From Bradyrhizobium sp. NAS80.1 (GTDB lineage Bacteria > Pseudomonadota > Alphaproteobacteria > Rhizobiales > Xanthobacteraceae), in the NCBI RefSeq assembly GCF_001908205.1, contig NZ_LGHL01000048.1, positions 124,001-188,000 of the forward strand: a DNA stretch of 64,000 nt. The letters run 5' to 3'. The notes beneath the pieces were generated by a model. The model was not told the DNA's origin. It saw only the letters and a list, made by a program, of their open reading frames with translations, and searched no databases. The position numbers and the translations under genes are program-made. Positions 1 through 7,891 of the stretch are shown here, piece after piece. How positions within the stretch are numbered: the first letter of the stretch is position 1; every line of letters begins with the position of its first letter.

Positions 1-1
1 T

Positions 2-535
2 TATACCGGCGAGATCGTGCGCGGCGGCGACAAGCTGCGCGGCAGGAGCCCGGCGAAGATCGCACGCAGCGGTCTCGTGCAGTGCCCGGAATCGCGCGAG
101 CTGTTCGGCGAGATGAGCGTGCGCGAAAACCTCGATCTCGGCGGCCAGCACCTCGCCGACGAGAAGCGCGCCGCGCAGCTTGCCTGGCTGTTCGAGCTGT
201 TCCCGATCCTCAAAGAGCGCCAGGGCCAAATGGCGCAGACCCTGTCGGGCGGCGAGCAGCAGATGCTCGCAATCGGCCGCGCGCTGATGATGCAGCCGCA
301 GATCCTGATCCTGGACGAGCCGACGCTGGGCCTCGCGCCCGTCATCCTCGAGCAATTGTCCAAGGCGCTGGAGAAGCTGCGGCAGACGACCTCGATCACT
401 GTACTGCTCGGCGAGCAGAACGTGACTTTCGCGCTGCCCCACGCTGACCGCGTCTACGTGCTGGAGCATGCCCGGATCGTCTGGGAAGGCGATCCCGGCC
501 GCTTCGCCGCGGAAGCCGGCGCCGACTTTCTCTAG
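2..535 (+). CDS. livF: Branched-chain amino acid ABC transporter ATP-binding protein, LivF type (5' end outside window)
   Basis: Cytoplasmic ATPase subunit of a HAAT-family (branched-chain amino acid/amide) importer. The reading frame is already open at base 2, so the Walker A part lies before the window. What remains shows the ABC signature LSGGEQQM (near 244-267), a Walker B segment ILILDEPTLGLAP (near 300-338) and the LivF-style ending with the EQN motif (GEQNVTFAL, where VEQN is usual). It ends at TAG 533-535, about 40 bases before the signal-peptide region of the next gene, which encodes a matching binding protein. The two are probably co-transcribed. The partial state comes from the window edge, not from decay. 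Confidence 0.9.
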   Translation, partial: YTGEIVRGGDKLRGRSPAKIARSGLVQCPESRELFGEMSVRENLDLGGQHLADEKRAAQLAWLFELFPILKERQGQMAQTLSGGEQQMLAIGRALMMQPQILILDEPTLGLAPVILEQLSKALEKLRQTTSITVLLGEQNVTFALPHADRVYVLEHARIVWEGDPGRFAAEAGADFL

Positions 536-621
536 TTCTGGCGTATCAACAACAAAACAAGCAAAGGGAAACGACCATACGATCATCGACGATTCTCGGC
601 AGCAGCTTCCTCGCCTCCGCG

Positions 622-1815
622 TTGGCGCTGTGCCTCGCCGCACCCGCCTACGCGCAGTCGAACGATCCGATCAAGATCGGAGTCATCGCCGAGGTGCAGT
701 CGATCGCAGGTGCCGCGACCCCGGGCGGCGCGCAGATCGCCGCCGACGAGATCAACGCCAAGGGCGGCGTGCTCGGCCGCAAGATCGAGATCGTCACCTA
801 CGACAACAAGAGCTCGTCCGCGGATTCCGTGCGCGCGTTCCAGCGCGCGGTGAGCGAGGACAAGGTCTCCGCCGTGATCGCGAGCTACATCAGCGAGGTC
901 GTGCTGGCGCTCGAGCCCTGGGCCGCGCGGCTTAAAATGCCGCTGATCACGCCCGGCGCCGCCTCGAACGAGATCACCAAGGCTATTCACAACGACTATG
1001 AGAAGAACAAGTACACCTTTCACGGCTATCTGACCTCGGCCGCACAAGCGCAGCTCGTCTGCGACGCAGCCAAGGATCTTCTCGTCGACAAGCTCAAGTT
1101 CAAGACGGTCGCGATCATGAGCGAGGACGCTGCCTGGACCAAGCCGCTCGACGTCGGCTACGAGGCCTGCCTGCCCAAGGCCGGGCTGAAGGTCGTCGAG
1201 CATGTGCGCTTCTCGCCCGATACCACCGACTTCACGCCGATCTTCAACAACATCGAGAGCAAGAAGCCGGACGTGATCGTGACCGGCATCTCGCATGTCG
1301 GCGTGCAGCCGACGGTGCAGTGGAAGAACCAGCAGGTGCCGATCCCGATGTTCGGCATCAGCGCGCAGGCGCTGAGCCCTACTTTCTGGAAAGACACCAA
1401 CGGTGCCGCCGACGGCGTGCCCTCGCTCGCGGTGGCGACGCCCGATGTCGCCGTGACCTCCAAGACGAAGCCGTTCGCGGCCGCCTTCAAGGCCAAGTTC
1501 GGCACGCCGCCGGCCTATACCGGCTACACCTCTTATGACGAGGTCTACATCATCTCCGAGGCGATCAAGCGCGCCGGTTCGACCGATCCCGACAAGATGG
1601 TCACTGAACTCGAGAAGACCGATTTCGAAGGCACGATCGGCCAGATCAAGTTCTACGGCAAGGACGACGAGTTCACCCACGGCATCAAGTCCGGCCCCGG
1701 CGCCGTGACCGGCCTCGTCTTCCAGTGGCAGGACGGCAAGCAGATCGTGGTCTGGCCCGAGAAGATCGCCGAAGGCAAGATGAAGTTTCCGAACTTCGTG
1801 AAACTGTCGCAGTAA
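622..1815 (+). CDS. ABC transporter periplasmic binding protein, branched-chain amino acid/amide type
   Basis: A Peripla_BP_6-type solute receptor of about 400 aa that should deliver an amino acid or amide to the LivF-type transporter encoded just upstream. The mature part starts QSNDPIKIGVIAEVQS and keeps the family's GGAQIAADEINAKGG segment. The start is problematic. The first ATG/GTG/TTG codon in frame is TTG at 622, inside the hydrophobic core of the signal peptide. The in-frame residues before it (RSSTILGSSFLASA) make an ideal signal-peptide n-region and lead back to ATA at 577, which has an AAGGGAA ribosome-binding site at a good distance. The real start may therefore be ATA 577 (a rare start codon or a mutated ATG). 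A strong terminator follows at 1835. Confidence 0.88.
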   Translation: MALCLAAPAYAQSNDPIKIGVIAEVQSIAGAATPGGAQIAADEINAKGGVLGRKIEIVTYDNKSSSADSVRAFQRAVSEDKVSAVIASYISEVVLALEPWAARLKMPLITPGAASNEITKAIHNDYEKNKYTFHGYLTSAAQAQLVCDAAKDLLVDKLKFKTVAIMSEDAAWTKPLDVGYEACLPKAGLKVVEHVRFSPDTTDFTPIFNNIESKKPDVIVTGISHVGVQPTVQWKNQQVPIPMFGISAQALSPTFWKDTNGAADGVPSLAVATPDVAVTSKTKPFAAAFKAKFGTPPAYTGYTSYDEVYIISEAIKRAGSTDPDKMVTELEKTDFEGTIGQIKFYGKDDEFTHGIKSGPGAVTGLVFQWQDGKQIVVWPEKIAEGKMKFPNFVKLSQ

Positions 1816-1834
1816 TCGGCTCACGCCGGCGTCA

Positions 1835-1872
1835 AGCCCATCGCTCTGCAAGGAGCGGTGGGCTTTTTCTTT
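1835..1872 (+). terminator. Rho-independent terminator after the livF-binding protein unit
   Basis: Arms 1835-1846 and 1853-1864 form a 12-bp stem with one G-U pair (AGCCCATCGCTC / GAGCGGTGGGCT) around a six-base loop, followed at once by TTTTTCTTT. It lies 20 bases after the stop codon of the binding-protein gene. Confidence 0.85.
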
Positions 1873-2008
1873 GTCTCTCGCAGATGCGTAGGGCCGCGGC
1901 CGGCGCGTATCGACCTTGGGCGATGTTGACTTTCCGCTTTCCCGCTCCCCATACTTCGCAAACAAGAATAACAAGACCAATCACACGACGGTTTTGAGGG
2001 AGGATAGG

Positions 2009-3319
2009 ATGCCGACTTCACGCAGGCAGCTGCTGAAGACTTCGGCGGCTGCCGCCGCCGCACTCAGCCTCGATTGGACACGGGCCCAGGCGCAAGCCGA
2101 GACATTGCGCATCGGCCTGATTTACGACCTCACCGGTCCGTTTGCCGCCGGCGGCTCGGTTGCTTCCTCGGTCGGCGCGCAGATCGCCATCGACCTCGTC
2201 AACGAGAAGGGCGGCATCGGTGGCAAGACCAGGATCGTGCCTGTTGCCGCCGACTCCCAGAGCAAGGCCGATGTGGCGATCAACGAGGCCGAACGGCTGA
2301 TCAGCCAGGAAAAGGTCGACATAATCAACGGTGTCTATTCCAGCGCGCACGCGGTGCCGATGGCGGCGAAGGTCGAGCAGCAGAAGAAGATCCTCTGGAT
2401 CACGACTGCCGTCTCCACCGCCGTGTTCAAGGACAAGAACCTGCAATACGTGTTTCGCGCGCAGATCCACTCGGATCAGTATGGCCAGGCGTTTGCCGGC
2501 TTCATGAGCGAGCACGCCAAGGCGAAGCTCGGCATGGAGCCAAAGGACGTCAAGATCGCGCTGATCCACGAGGACGGCCCTTACGGCGTCGGTGTCGCCG
2601 CCGCCGACGAGGCCTATGCCAAGGAGGCCGGGCTTCAGGTCGTGCTGAAGGAAGGCTATTCGGCCTCGGCCCCGGATTTGTCGGTGCTGGTCACGAAGAT
2701 CAAGCGCGCCAAGGCCGACGTGATCTCGCATGCCGGCTACAACCCCGACATCACCCTGTTCCTGCGCCAGGCGCGAGAAAGCGGCTTGCGCTTCAAGATG
2801 CTGTTCGGCGCGGGTGCCGGCTATAGCCAGCTCGACAAGCTGCGCGCGACCTTCGGCGCCGACATCGACAATTTCTGCAACATCGATCCGGTACCGGCGC
2901 AGCTGCTGGACCCGGCAAAGCTCGCACCGGGCATCGGCGATCTCATCAAGACCATGGTCAGCCGCTACCAGGCCAAGACCGGCGCAACCGACGTGCCGCC
3001 GCACTGCTCGATGGGCTTCAACCAGACCTGGGTGCTGCTCAACAACGTGCTGCCGGTCGCCAAGGAAAAGTACGGCAGCTTCGAACCCGAGGCTGTTCGG
3101 AAAGCGGCGCTCGACGTCGACATCCCGGCCGGCGGCACCATCCAGGGATACGGCGTGAAATTCTTCCCACCGGGCACGCCGCTCTCGGGCCAGAACGAGC
3201 GCTCGACACCAGTCGTGATGCAGAACGCCGGCGAGCACATCTCGGTGGTGTGGCCGACGAACATTCGCACACAAGACCCGGTGTTCCCGCTGCCGAAGGG
3301 ATCGACTTACGGGGCGTAG
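2009..3319 (+). CDS. ABC transporter binding protein with twin-arginine signal, branched-chain amino acid type
   Basis: Periplasmic receptor of 436 aa, Peripla_BP_6 fold. ATG 2009 is chosen because GGGAGG (1998-2003) precedes it and the protein then starts with a Tat-like signal (TSRRQLLKTSAAAAAA, cleavage near AQAQA). A longer in-frame reading from 1916 has no ribosome-binding site. The mature protein is clearly paralogous to the receptor at 46205-47515: it has the same length, and both share blocks such as DLTGP, SQSK/AQSK-DVAINE, IHEDG-YGV, GYNPDIT and the ending PLPKG-TY. No permease or ATPase gene follows, so it may serve the transporter encoded upstream or act as an orphan receptor. The ligand is unknown. 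Confidence 0.9.
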   Translation: MPTSRRQLLKTSAAAAAALSLDWTRAQAQAETLRIGLIYDLTGPFAAGGSVASSVGAQIAIDLVNEKGGIGGKTRIVPVAADSQSKADVAINEAERLISQEKVDIINGVYSSAHAVPMAAKVEQQKKILWITTAVSTAVFKDKNLQYVFRAQIHSDQYGQAFAGFMSEHAKAKLGMEPKDVKIALIHEDGPYGVGVAAADEAYAKEAGLQVVLKEGYSASAPDLSVLVTKIKRAKADVISHAGYNPDITLFLRQARESGLRFKMLFGAGAGYSQLDKLRATFGADIDNFCNIDPVPAQLLDPAKLAPGIGDLIKTMVSRYQAKTGATDVPPHCSMGFNQTWVLLNNVLPVAKEKYGSFEPEAVRKAALDVDIPAGGTIQGYGVKFFPPGTPLSGQNERSTPVVMQNAGEHISVVWPTNIRTQDPVFPLPKGSTYGA

Positions 3320-3783
3320 CTCTTTGCGCTGCGTTGACGGTGCCCCCTCTCCCCTCGTGGGTCCCCTTGTGGGAGAGGGTGGCATAGGCGGCCTTCGGCG
3401 GCCGTTTCACAGCCTGCCTGCCGCTAACCAATCGGTACTGAGACTCTACAAAACCTCCTCATCGCGCTGACGGCGTTGCATGCGATTGTGCTTGCATCCA
3501 GAAGTAAGTTGTTTCGCTTTGTAGTTGGATTTTTGACCGCGCGGCAGCGCGCTCAGGTTGTTTGACGAAATTTTTCTGAAACAGAAAACCGCTACAAATG
3601 TGATCTAGGTAATTTTGCCTGTTCCGCTTTCTTTGTACATACAGGCCAGTCAGCCAATCGCGTTTGAGTCGAATTGGCGCAGTCTGCCGAGAGGCTCCCA
3701 TAGAGGAGCCAAGGCTCTCGTTGAGGAGCCTTCGAGCAGTACCTTGAAATTTCAGACCGTGAATTTCAACGATGGGGGTGAGG
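3320..3783. other. 464-base intergenic region, lower GC, with a repeat fragment and short hairpins
   Basis: Bases 3340-3382 (CCCCTCTCCC...GGGAGAGGG) look like a degenerate piece of the palindromic repeat seen at 41414 and 61903. Around 3690-3730, GAGGAGCC/GGCTCC units recur and can form small hairpins upstream of the next small gene. AT content is visibly higher than in the flanks. No convincing gene is seen; the open frame on the minus strand (3459-3794) has no ribosome-binding site and no recognisable motif. Confidence 0.5.
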
Positions 3784-3972
3784 ATGCCCGCCATATTTGA
3801 CTTGCTCTATCGCGAATATTGCCGCGCCCGCCTTGCAGAAATGCGCAAACAGCTTCTGCTCACGGGCAAGCATCCCGAACTCTTTCATGCAGATTACGAC
3901 CCTGCTGATCCGAATAGCGTTGGCGGGAAGGACACTCAAGACGACATCGAATCGAAGCGCGCCCCGAAATAG
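3784..3972 (+). CDS. Small hypothetical protein (62 aa)
   Basis: ATG 3784 follows the purine-rich stretch GGGGGTGAGG; an ATG at 3772 is possible but lies before it. The product begins MPAIFDLLYREYCRARLAEM, then has a hydrophilic tail (ADYDPADPNSVGGKDTQDD). It has no membrane segment or signal peptide; the N-terminal half looks like a short amphipathic helix. It sits 56 bases before another small gene with its own strong ribosome-binding site, so the two may form one transcript. The function is not recognised, and the call rests on start context and plausible codon use only. Confidence 0.5.
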   Translation: MPAIFDLLYREYCRARLAEMRKQLLLTGKHPELFHADYDPADPNSVGGKDTQDDIESKRAPK

Positions 3973-4028
3973 GGGCCTCTCGTCGTGGCCACAGAAATCA
4001 GGAAAGGACATTAACTCAGGAGGCAACA

Positions 4029-4115
4029 ATGAACACACCCGAATTCTATACTGCGTCGATTGCCTGCATCTCATGTATGACCATTTTTGTTATGATGGCT
4101 ATCGGGGCGTGGTAA
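4029..4115 (+). CDS. Very small single-pass membrane protein (28 aa)
   Basis: ATG 4029 is preceded by CAGGAGGCAACA, a near-perfect Shine-Dalgarno at ideal spacing. The frame encodes 28 residues: a short polar head (MNTPEFYTAS), then a hydrophobic stretch rich in Ile, Cys, Met and Val (IACISCMTIFVMMAIGAW) long enough to cross the membrane, and TAA at 4113-4115. The length and single helix fit the pattern of bacterial small membrane proteins that modulate larger partners. No family is recognised. The two Cys residues within four positions at the start of the helix are notable. It is next to, and may be co-transcribed with, the gene at 3784. Confidence 0.6.
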   Translation: MNTPEFYTASIACISCMTIFVMMAIGAW

Positions 4116-4153
4116 GTGGCGGCATCGCCGGTCAGCAAGCACGTGGCGGCGTC

Positions 4154-5323
4154 CTACAGCACCACCCGCCGCCCCTCCTCCGCCGCCCAATAGCCGGCGT
4201 AATTTACCTTGATTGTCTCGTACGCCAGCGCCAGATCCGACAGTGGCTGTCGTCCGCTCGCGGCGCATTCCATGAAATCCTGCATCTCCTGCAAATATCC
4301 GCGCGTCCATTCCTCCTCCAGGCAGACATATTGCCAGCCGGTTTTGCGATCGACCTTCTCGGTGATGTAGACTGAGCTGAGCTTTTCTTCGCTGGTCTGG
4401 TAGCTCATCAGATGTGTGTTCGGCGTGATGTTGGCGAACAGCGAACCGCCGCTCGTGTAGGTCTCGATCAGGTTGCGCACACCCCCCATGATCATGTCAC
4501 CGGAGAACAGGGTCGCCTTGGTGCCGTCGGAGAACGTGGCCGTGAGCGTGCCCCAGTCCTCGACATCGACCGGGTTGGCCTTGATGTAGGTGCGCTCCTC
4601 CGGCCTGAGGCTGGCTGTGACGTTGCCGACATCGCCGGTGACGCTGGCGACGCGGATGGTCTCGCCGCGCGCTTTCGCCTCGACCTGCTTGAGATAGAGC
4701 ACTGCCGAGAGCGGATGACAGCCCATGCGGATCAGCGAACCGCCGCCGGTCATCGCCCATTGCGCGGCATGCGCCGCGTGTGAGCCGGAATGGCTCTCCT
4801 CGCCCTTCATGAACAGGATCTTGTCCTTGGTCGCCTTGATGATCTCAGCGGTCTTGGTCACCGCAGGCGCGTAGATCCAGTCCTCGGCATACATGAAGAG
4901 TTTTCCGGTGCGCTCGATCGCAGCACGGGTCTGGTCCATCTCCTCCAGCACGCGCTCATACATCAGCGCCTTCGGCACGTGCTTGCCGATCGGCTGCCTG
5001 TCGCCCTCGCGGCCGAAATAGCCAGCGAACGGCTTTTCGCAGATCACATGCTTGCCGGCCTGCATGCTGGCTATGATCATCTCGGCATGGAGATTGGGCG
5101 GCGTGCAGATGTCGATGACATCGAGCTCGCGGTCCGCGATCAGCTCGGCGAAGCTGCGATAGACCCGCGCAATCTGATGCCGGCGGGCGAATTCGACGAC
5201 ATGGTCGCCGCGCGCGGCCACAGCCACGACCTCGACGTCCACACCGTAGACGCGCCGGAACGCATACATATGCAGCTCCGACACGAAGCCGCAGCCCACC
5301 AAACCCACCCTGATCTGCGTCAT
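4154..5323 (-). CDS. Gfo/Idh/MocA family NAD(P)-dependent oxidoreductase
   Basis: Cytoplasmic dehydrogenase of about 389 aa, the family that oxidises sugars, inositols and related polyols. The N-terminal Rossmann motif VGLVGCGFVSELHMYAF binds NAD(P). The family signature EKP is present (GKHVICEKPFAGYF), followed by an insertion of about 18 residues before the helix that normally follows. ATG 5323 is preferred over GTG 5335 because GAGGGGC sits just before it. The gene stands alone between a small membrane protein gene and an RlpA-like gene, so its substrate cannot be read from context. Confidence 0.9.
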   Translation of the reverse strand: MTQIRVGLVGCGFVSELHMYAFRRVYGVDVEVVAVAARGDHVVEFARRHQIARVYRSFAELIADRELDVIDICTPPNLHAEMIIASMQAGKHVICEKPFAGYFGREGDRQPIGKHVPKALMYERVLEEMDQTRAAIERTGKLFMYAEDWIYAPAVTKTAEIIKATKDKILFMKGEESHSGSHAAHAAQWAMTGGGSLIRMGCHPLSAVLYLKQVEAKARGETIRVASVTGDVGNVTASLRPEERTYIKANPVDVEDWGTLTATFSDGTKATLFSGDMIMGGVRNLIETYTSGGSLFANITPNTHLMSYQTSEEKLSSVYITEKVDRKTGWQYVCLEEEWTRGYLQEMQDFMECAASGRQPLSDLALAYETIKVNYAGYWAAEEGRRVVL

Positions 5324-5369
5324 AGCGCCCCTCACCTTGCTTTGGGGGCACTATAGCGCGCCGTCAGGC

Positions 5370-5684
5370 CTATTCCACCGAGACCCGCACCACGCCGGCG
5401 CTCATCATGCCGAGCGCGCGGGCGGCAGGCACCGAGAGATCGACGATACGGCCGCGGATGAAGGGGCCGCGATCGTTGACGCGGCACTGGATGGTGCGAC
5501 CGCTATAGGACACCGTGAGCACGCTGCCGAACGGGCGCGTGCGGTGCGCGCAGGTCATCTCGCCGCTCCTGCCAACTTTTCCGTACCCGTAGTAGGAGGC
5601 AAGCCCGCTTTCGGCATGTGCAAAAGGAAGAGCTGAAAGCGAAAAGGTGGACAGGCAAAACAGTAGCGTCGTTTGCGCTCGCAC
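5370..5684 (-). CDS. RlpA-like double-psi beta-barrel protein, periplasmic
   Basis: 104 aa with a signal peptide (cleavage near AHA-ES) followed by a single DPBB domain of the septal-ring lytic transglycosylase RlpA family: GLASYYGYG, then SGEMTCAHRT, PFGSVLTV and VNDRGPFIRGRIVDLS, with the family Asp at residue 71 in NDRGPF. It lacks the C-terminal SPOR domain of classical RlpA, so septal targeting is not expected. The start is GTG at 5684. A second RlpA-like gene lies at 33397. The likely role is peptidoglycan cleavage or binding in the cell wall. Confidence 0.85.
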   Translation of the reverse strand: MRAQTTLLFCLSTFSLSALPFAHAESGLASYYGYGKVGRSGEMTCAHRTRPFGSVLTVSYSGRTIQCRVNDRGPFIRGRIVDLSVPAARALGMMSAGVVRVSVE

Positions 5685-5782
5685 GGCATCGCTCCGGGTT
5701 TGCCCCGCGCTGCAAACGACCGCTTGTTCCGATAAGTTCCTAAAGCTGCCGGGCTAGCGCCCGGCAGTTCCATCAAAGATTG

Positions 5783-6629
5783 TTACTGTTTGTGAAAGAC
5801 GAGGGTCCGGATTTCGATGCTCTCGCGCGGGGCTGCGTCGGCCGGCGTGGTCGGATCGACGAAGGCCGTGTGCGGCCCGAAGCGCGTGCGGCCGTCGGTT
5901 GCGGAATCATAGCACTTGAGCAGCAACGCTTCGTCCGGCGTCATCTCCGGGAAATAGAACCAACGATGGTTCGGATTGTATTTCACCGAATAGGTCTCGC
6001 CCCGGCGGTTGGGATAGATCAGGTCGGAGGCAACGAGATCATCAGCCGCCACCGTCGTGCCGTCGGCCATCGCCAGCGGTGAATCGCGAAGCGGACCGCG
6101 GATCGGCCGCCACAGATTGATCACCTGCACACGCCCCCCTGAGCAGCTCGTCGGCTTCATCAGGCAGATGCTCGCGCACGCGGTTGGCGCCCGAGATATC
6201 GGTCTGGTCCACATGGACGCGCGTTGCCGGCTGACGCGGTCCGCCACCGCGGATATCGGCTGCGCCTTCGACACGCTTGCGAACAGTATGGTCGAAGATG
6301 AAGACGCGTTCGGCCTTCAGCGTCGCGCGCAGGAACGCTTCGACAGCGGGATAGTAGACCGCCCTCACCTCCTCTTCGTTGTAGAAATCCTTCACCTGCG
6401 TCGGATGACGGACGAGCGCAAAGCCCTCGCGATCGAGCGAGAAGTTCTGCGCGATAAGGCGTGCATCGAAGATCGGGACCTGGTGCGGCTCTGGCAGCGA
6501 CGTGCTCTTGGGCTCGCCCGGCGGCGGATCGAAGGCATAGGTGCGAGGCTTGCCCGAAACCGGCGCGAGGTAGTTGAGTTCGGCAGTGACGAAGGGAAGC
6601 GATTCGATTTTTGTTTCTTGCAGGCCCAT
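5783..6629 (-). pseudogene. CmcJ/NvfI-family oxidoreductase, broken by a one-base frameshift
   Basis: Two overlapping frames together make a complete CmcJ/NvfI-type protein of about 281 aa. The first part runs from ATG 6629 (ribosome-binding site GGGAGA) through NYLAPVSGKPRTYAFDPPPG and DHTVRKR to DEADELLRG. The second part, in another frame, continues RVQVINLWRPIRGPL, ASDLIYPNRRGETYSV and NHRWFYFP to ESIEIRTLVFHKQ. The break falls in a run of six C (6134-6139 on the plus strand). Removing one base restores a continuous reading. Family members are thought to be iron/2-oxoglutarate-type or related oxidoreductases. Either the gene is recently inactivated or the run was misread in sequencing. 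Confidence 0.8.
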
Positions 6630-6820
6630 GGCCGGTCTCCCGATGTGGTCGTCTGTCTGATTTTTGCCGGGATGCAGCGCGCTGCAAGGGAGGTGGTGCA
6701 AATAGCAACGCGGCTATCGCCGAGCGCAGGAAATGCAGAAGGAATGTTTCGAGGACGGCGATCAGGTTGGAAGCCTCGTTCCTATCTCACGGGCCCTTGA
6801 TGAACTCGTGAGGTATCGTG

Positions 6821-6943
6821 CCCCGGACGCAGCGCATCACGCAGTGGTGCGCTGCCGAGCCGGAGCCCATGTGACCAGGAGCAATCCGTGTGGCATGGGT
6901 CCCGGCTCTGCGCCGCAGCGTTGCACGCTGCGCCGCGTCCGGG
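6821..6943. repeat. Intergenic imperfect inverted repeat
   Basis: Begins CCCCGGACGCAGCG and ends CGCTGCGCCGCGTCCGGG, with further symmetrical pieces inside (GAGCCGGAGCCCATGTG and CATGGGTCCCGGCTC), so most of the stretch can fold into one long hairpin. The same building blocks occur at 56801-56938, pointing to a dispersed repeat family. It fills most of the gap between the broken oxidoreductase gene and the sulfonate cluster. Confidence 0.7.
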
Positions 6944-6952
6944 ACACGGGGC

Positions 6953-7891
6953 CTATAATCCCGCCTTCGCAATCGCGTCCGCGAAGGAGCGATCGACGAT
7001 CTCCGCCGCATCGAGCTTCTGCTTGATCAGTCCCCAGCGGAAGTAAAGGTCGATCGTGCCCTGCTCGTCCGCGACCACGCCGTCATCGATCGGCGCGATC
7101 CGGATCTTTGCGCGCGACAGCCAGTTTTGCGGCACGGCCGTCGGGACGTTCATCAGCTTGCCCCACATCGCAGCGTAGCTGTCGACGTTGTTCAGCGACC
7201 ACGCCCGTGCCGTAGTGAGGCGCCGGATGAAGTCCGTCAGCTCGGCGCGCTTGTCGTGGATGGCGTCGGGCCTGGCCACCTGAAAGCTCAGCCCCGGCGT
7301 CAGGCCCTCCGAGGTGATGACACGGCGCGACCGGAACAGCACCTCCTCCTGGCTGACATAGGGCTCCCAGGTCGACCAGGCATCGACGGCGCCTTGCGTG
7401 TAGGCGATCTTGGCATCGGATGGCGCGAGGAACGCGATCTGCACGTCGCTCGCACTCCAGCCGTTCTTCTCGAGCGCGGCGAGAATCAGCTGGTGGCCGA
7501 TCGAGCCGCGGCCGGTTGCGATCTTCTTGCCACGCAGATCGTCGAACGTTCGGATCGGCGAGTTCTCCGGCACGAGGATAGCGAGCCCCTCGCGCGTCTG
7601 CCGGATCGCAGCGATCGCCTTCACCGGCGCGCCCGAGGCGGCGGCGAAGGTGAACGGCGCATCGCCGACGAGACCCGTCTCGATCGCACCGGCGCTGAGC
7701 GCCTCGAGCAGCGGCGCGGCGGCCGGGAATTCCTTCCACTCGATCTTGTACGGGACGTCCTTGAGCACGCCCGCCGCCTCCATCACGGCTTGCGAATTGC
7801 CCTTCTGGTCGCCGACACGCAGTGTGGTCTGCGCCGCCGCCAACTCGAACGAGCCGAACAGCAGCGCGCCGGCCAGCATGAGGCGGATCAT
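6953..7891 (-). CDS. ABC transporter binding protein, aliphatic sulfonate (SsuA) type
   Basis: 312 aa with a signal peptide (AAAQT cleavage) and an NMT1/SsuA fold: TLRVGDQKGNSQAVMEA, FPAAAPLLEALSAGAIETGLVGDAPF, then KIATGRGSIGHQLILAALEK. It should bind a sulfonate or similar organosulfur anion for the permease and ATPase of this cluster. The start ATG at 7891 overlaps the stop of the SsuD-like gene by four bases, so the two are translationally coupled. It resembles the divergently encoded protein at 13538 closely (both contain VGDQKxGN, YKIEWxEFPAAAPxLEAL and DAW-TWEPYVS/DAWAVWEPYVS), so they are probably paralogues. Confidence 0.9.
   Translation of the reverse strand: MIRLMLAGALLFGSFELAAAQTTLRVGDQKGNSQAVMEAAGVLKDVPYKIEWKEFPAAAPLLEALSAGAIETGLVGDAPFTFAAASGAPVKAIAAIRQTREGLAILVPENSPIRTFDDLRGKKIATGRGSIGHQLILAALEKNGWSASDVQIAFLAPSDAKIAYTQGAVDAWSTWEPYVSQEEVLFRSRRVITSEGLTPGLSFQVARPDAIHDKRAELTDFIRRLTTARAWSLNNVDSYAAMWGKLMNVPTAVPQNWLSRAKIRIAPIDDGVVADEQGTIDLYFRWGLIKQKLDAAEIVDRSFADAIAKAGL

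Noticed and set aside
3459-3794. 111-codon minus-strand frame
   Set aside because: No ribosome-binding site and no recognisable fold; it overlaps hairpins and the start of a better-supported plus-strand gene.
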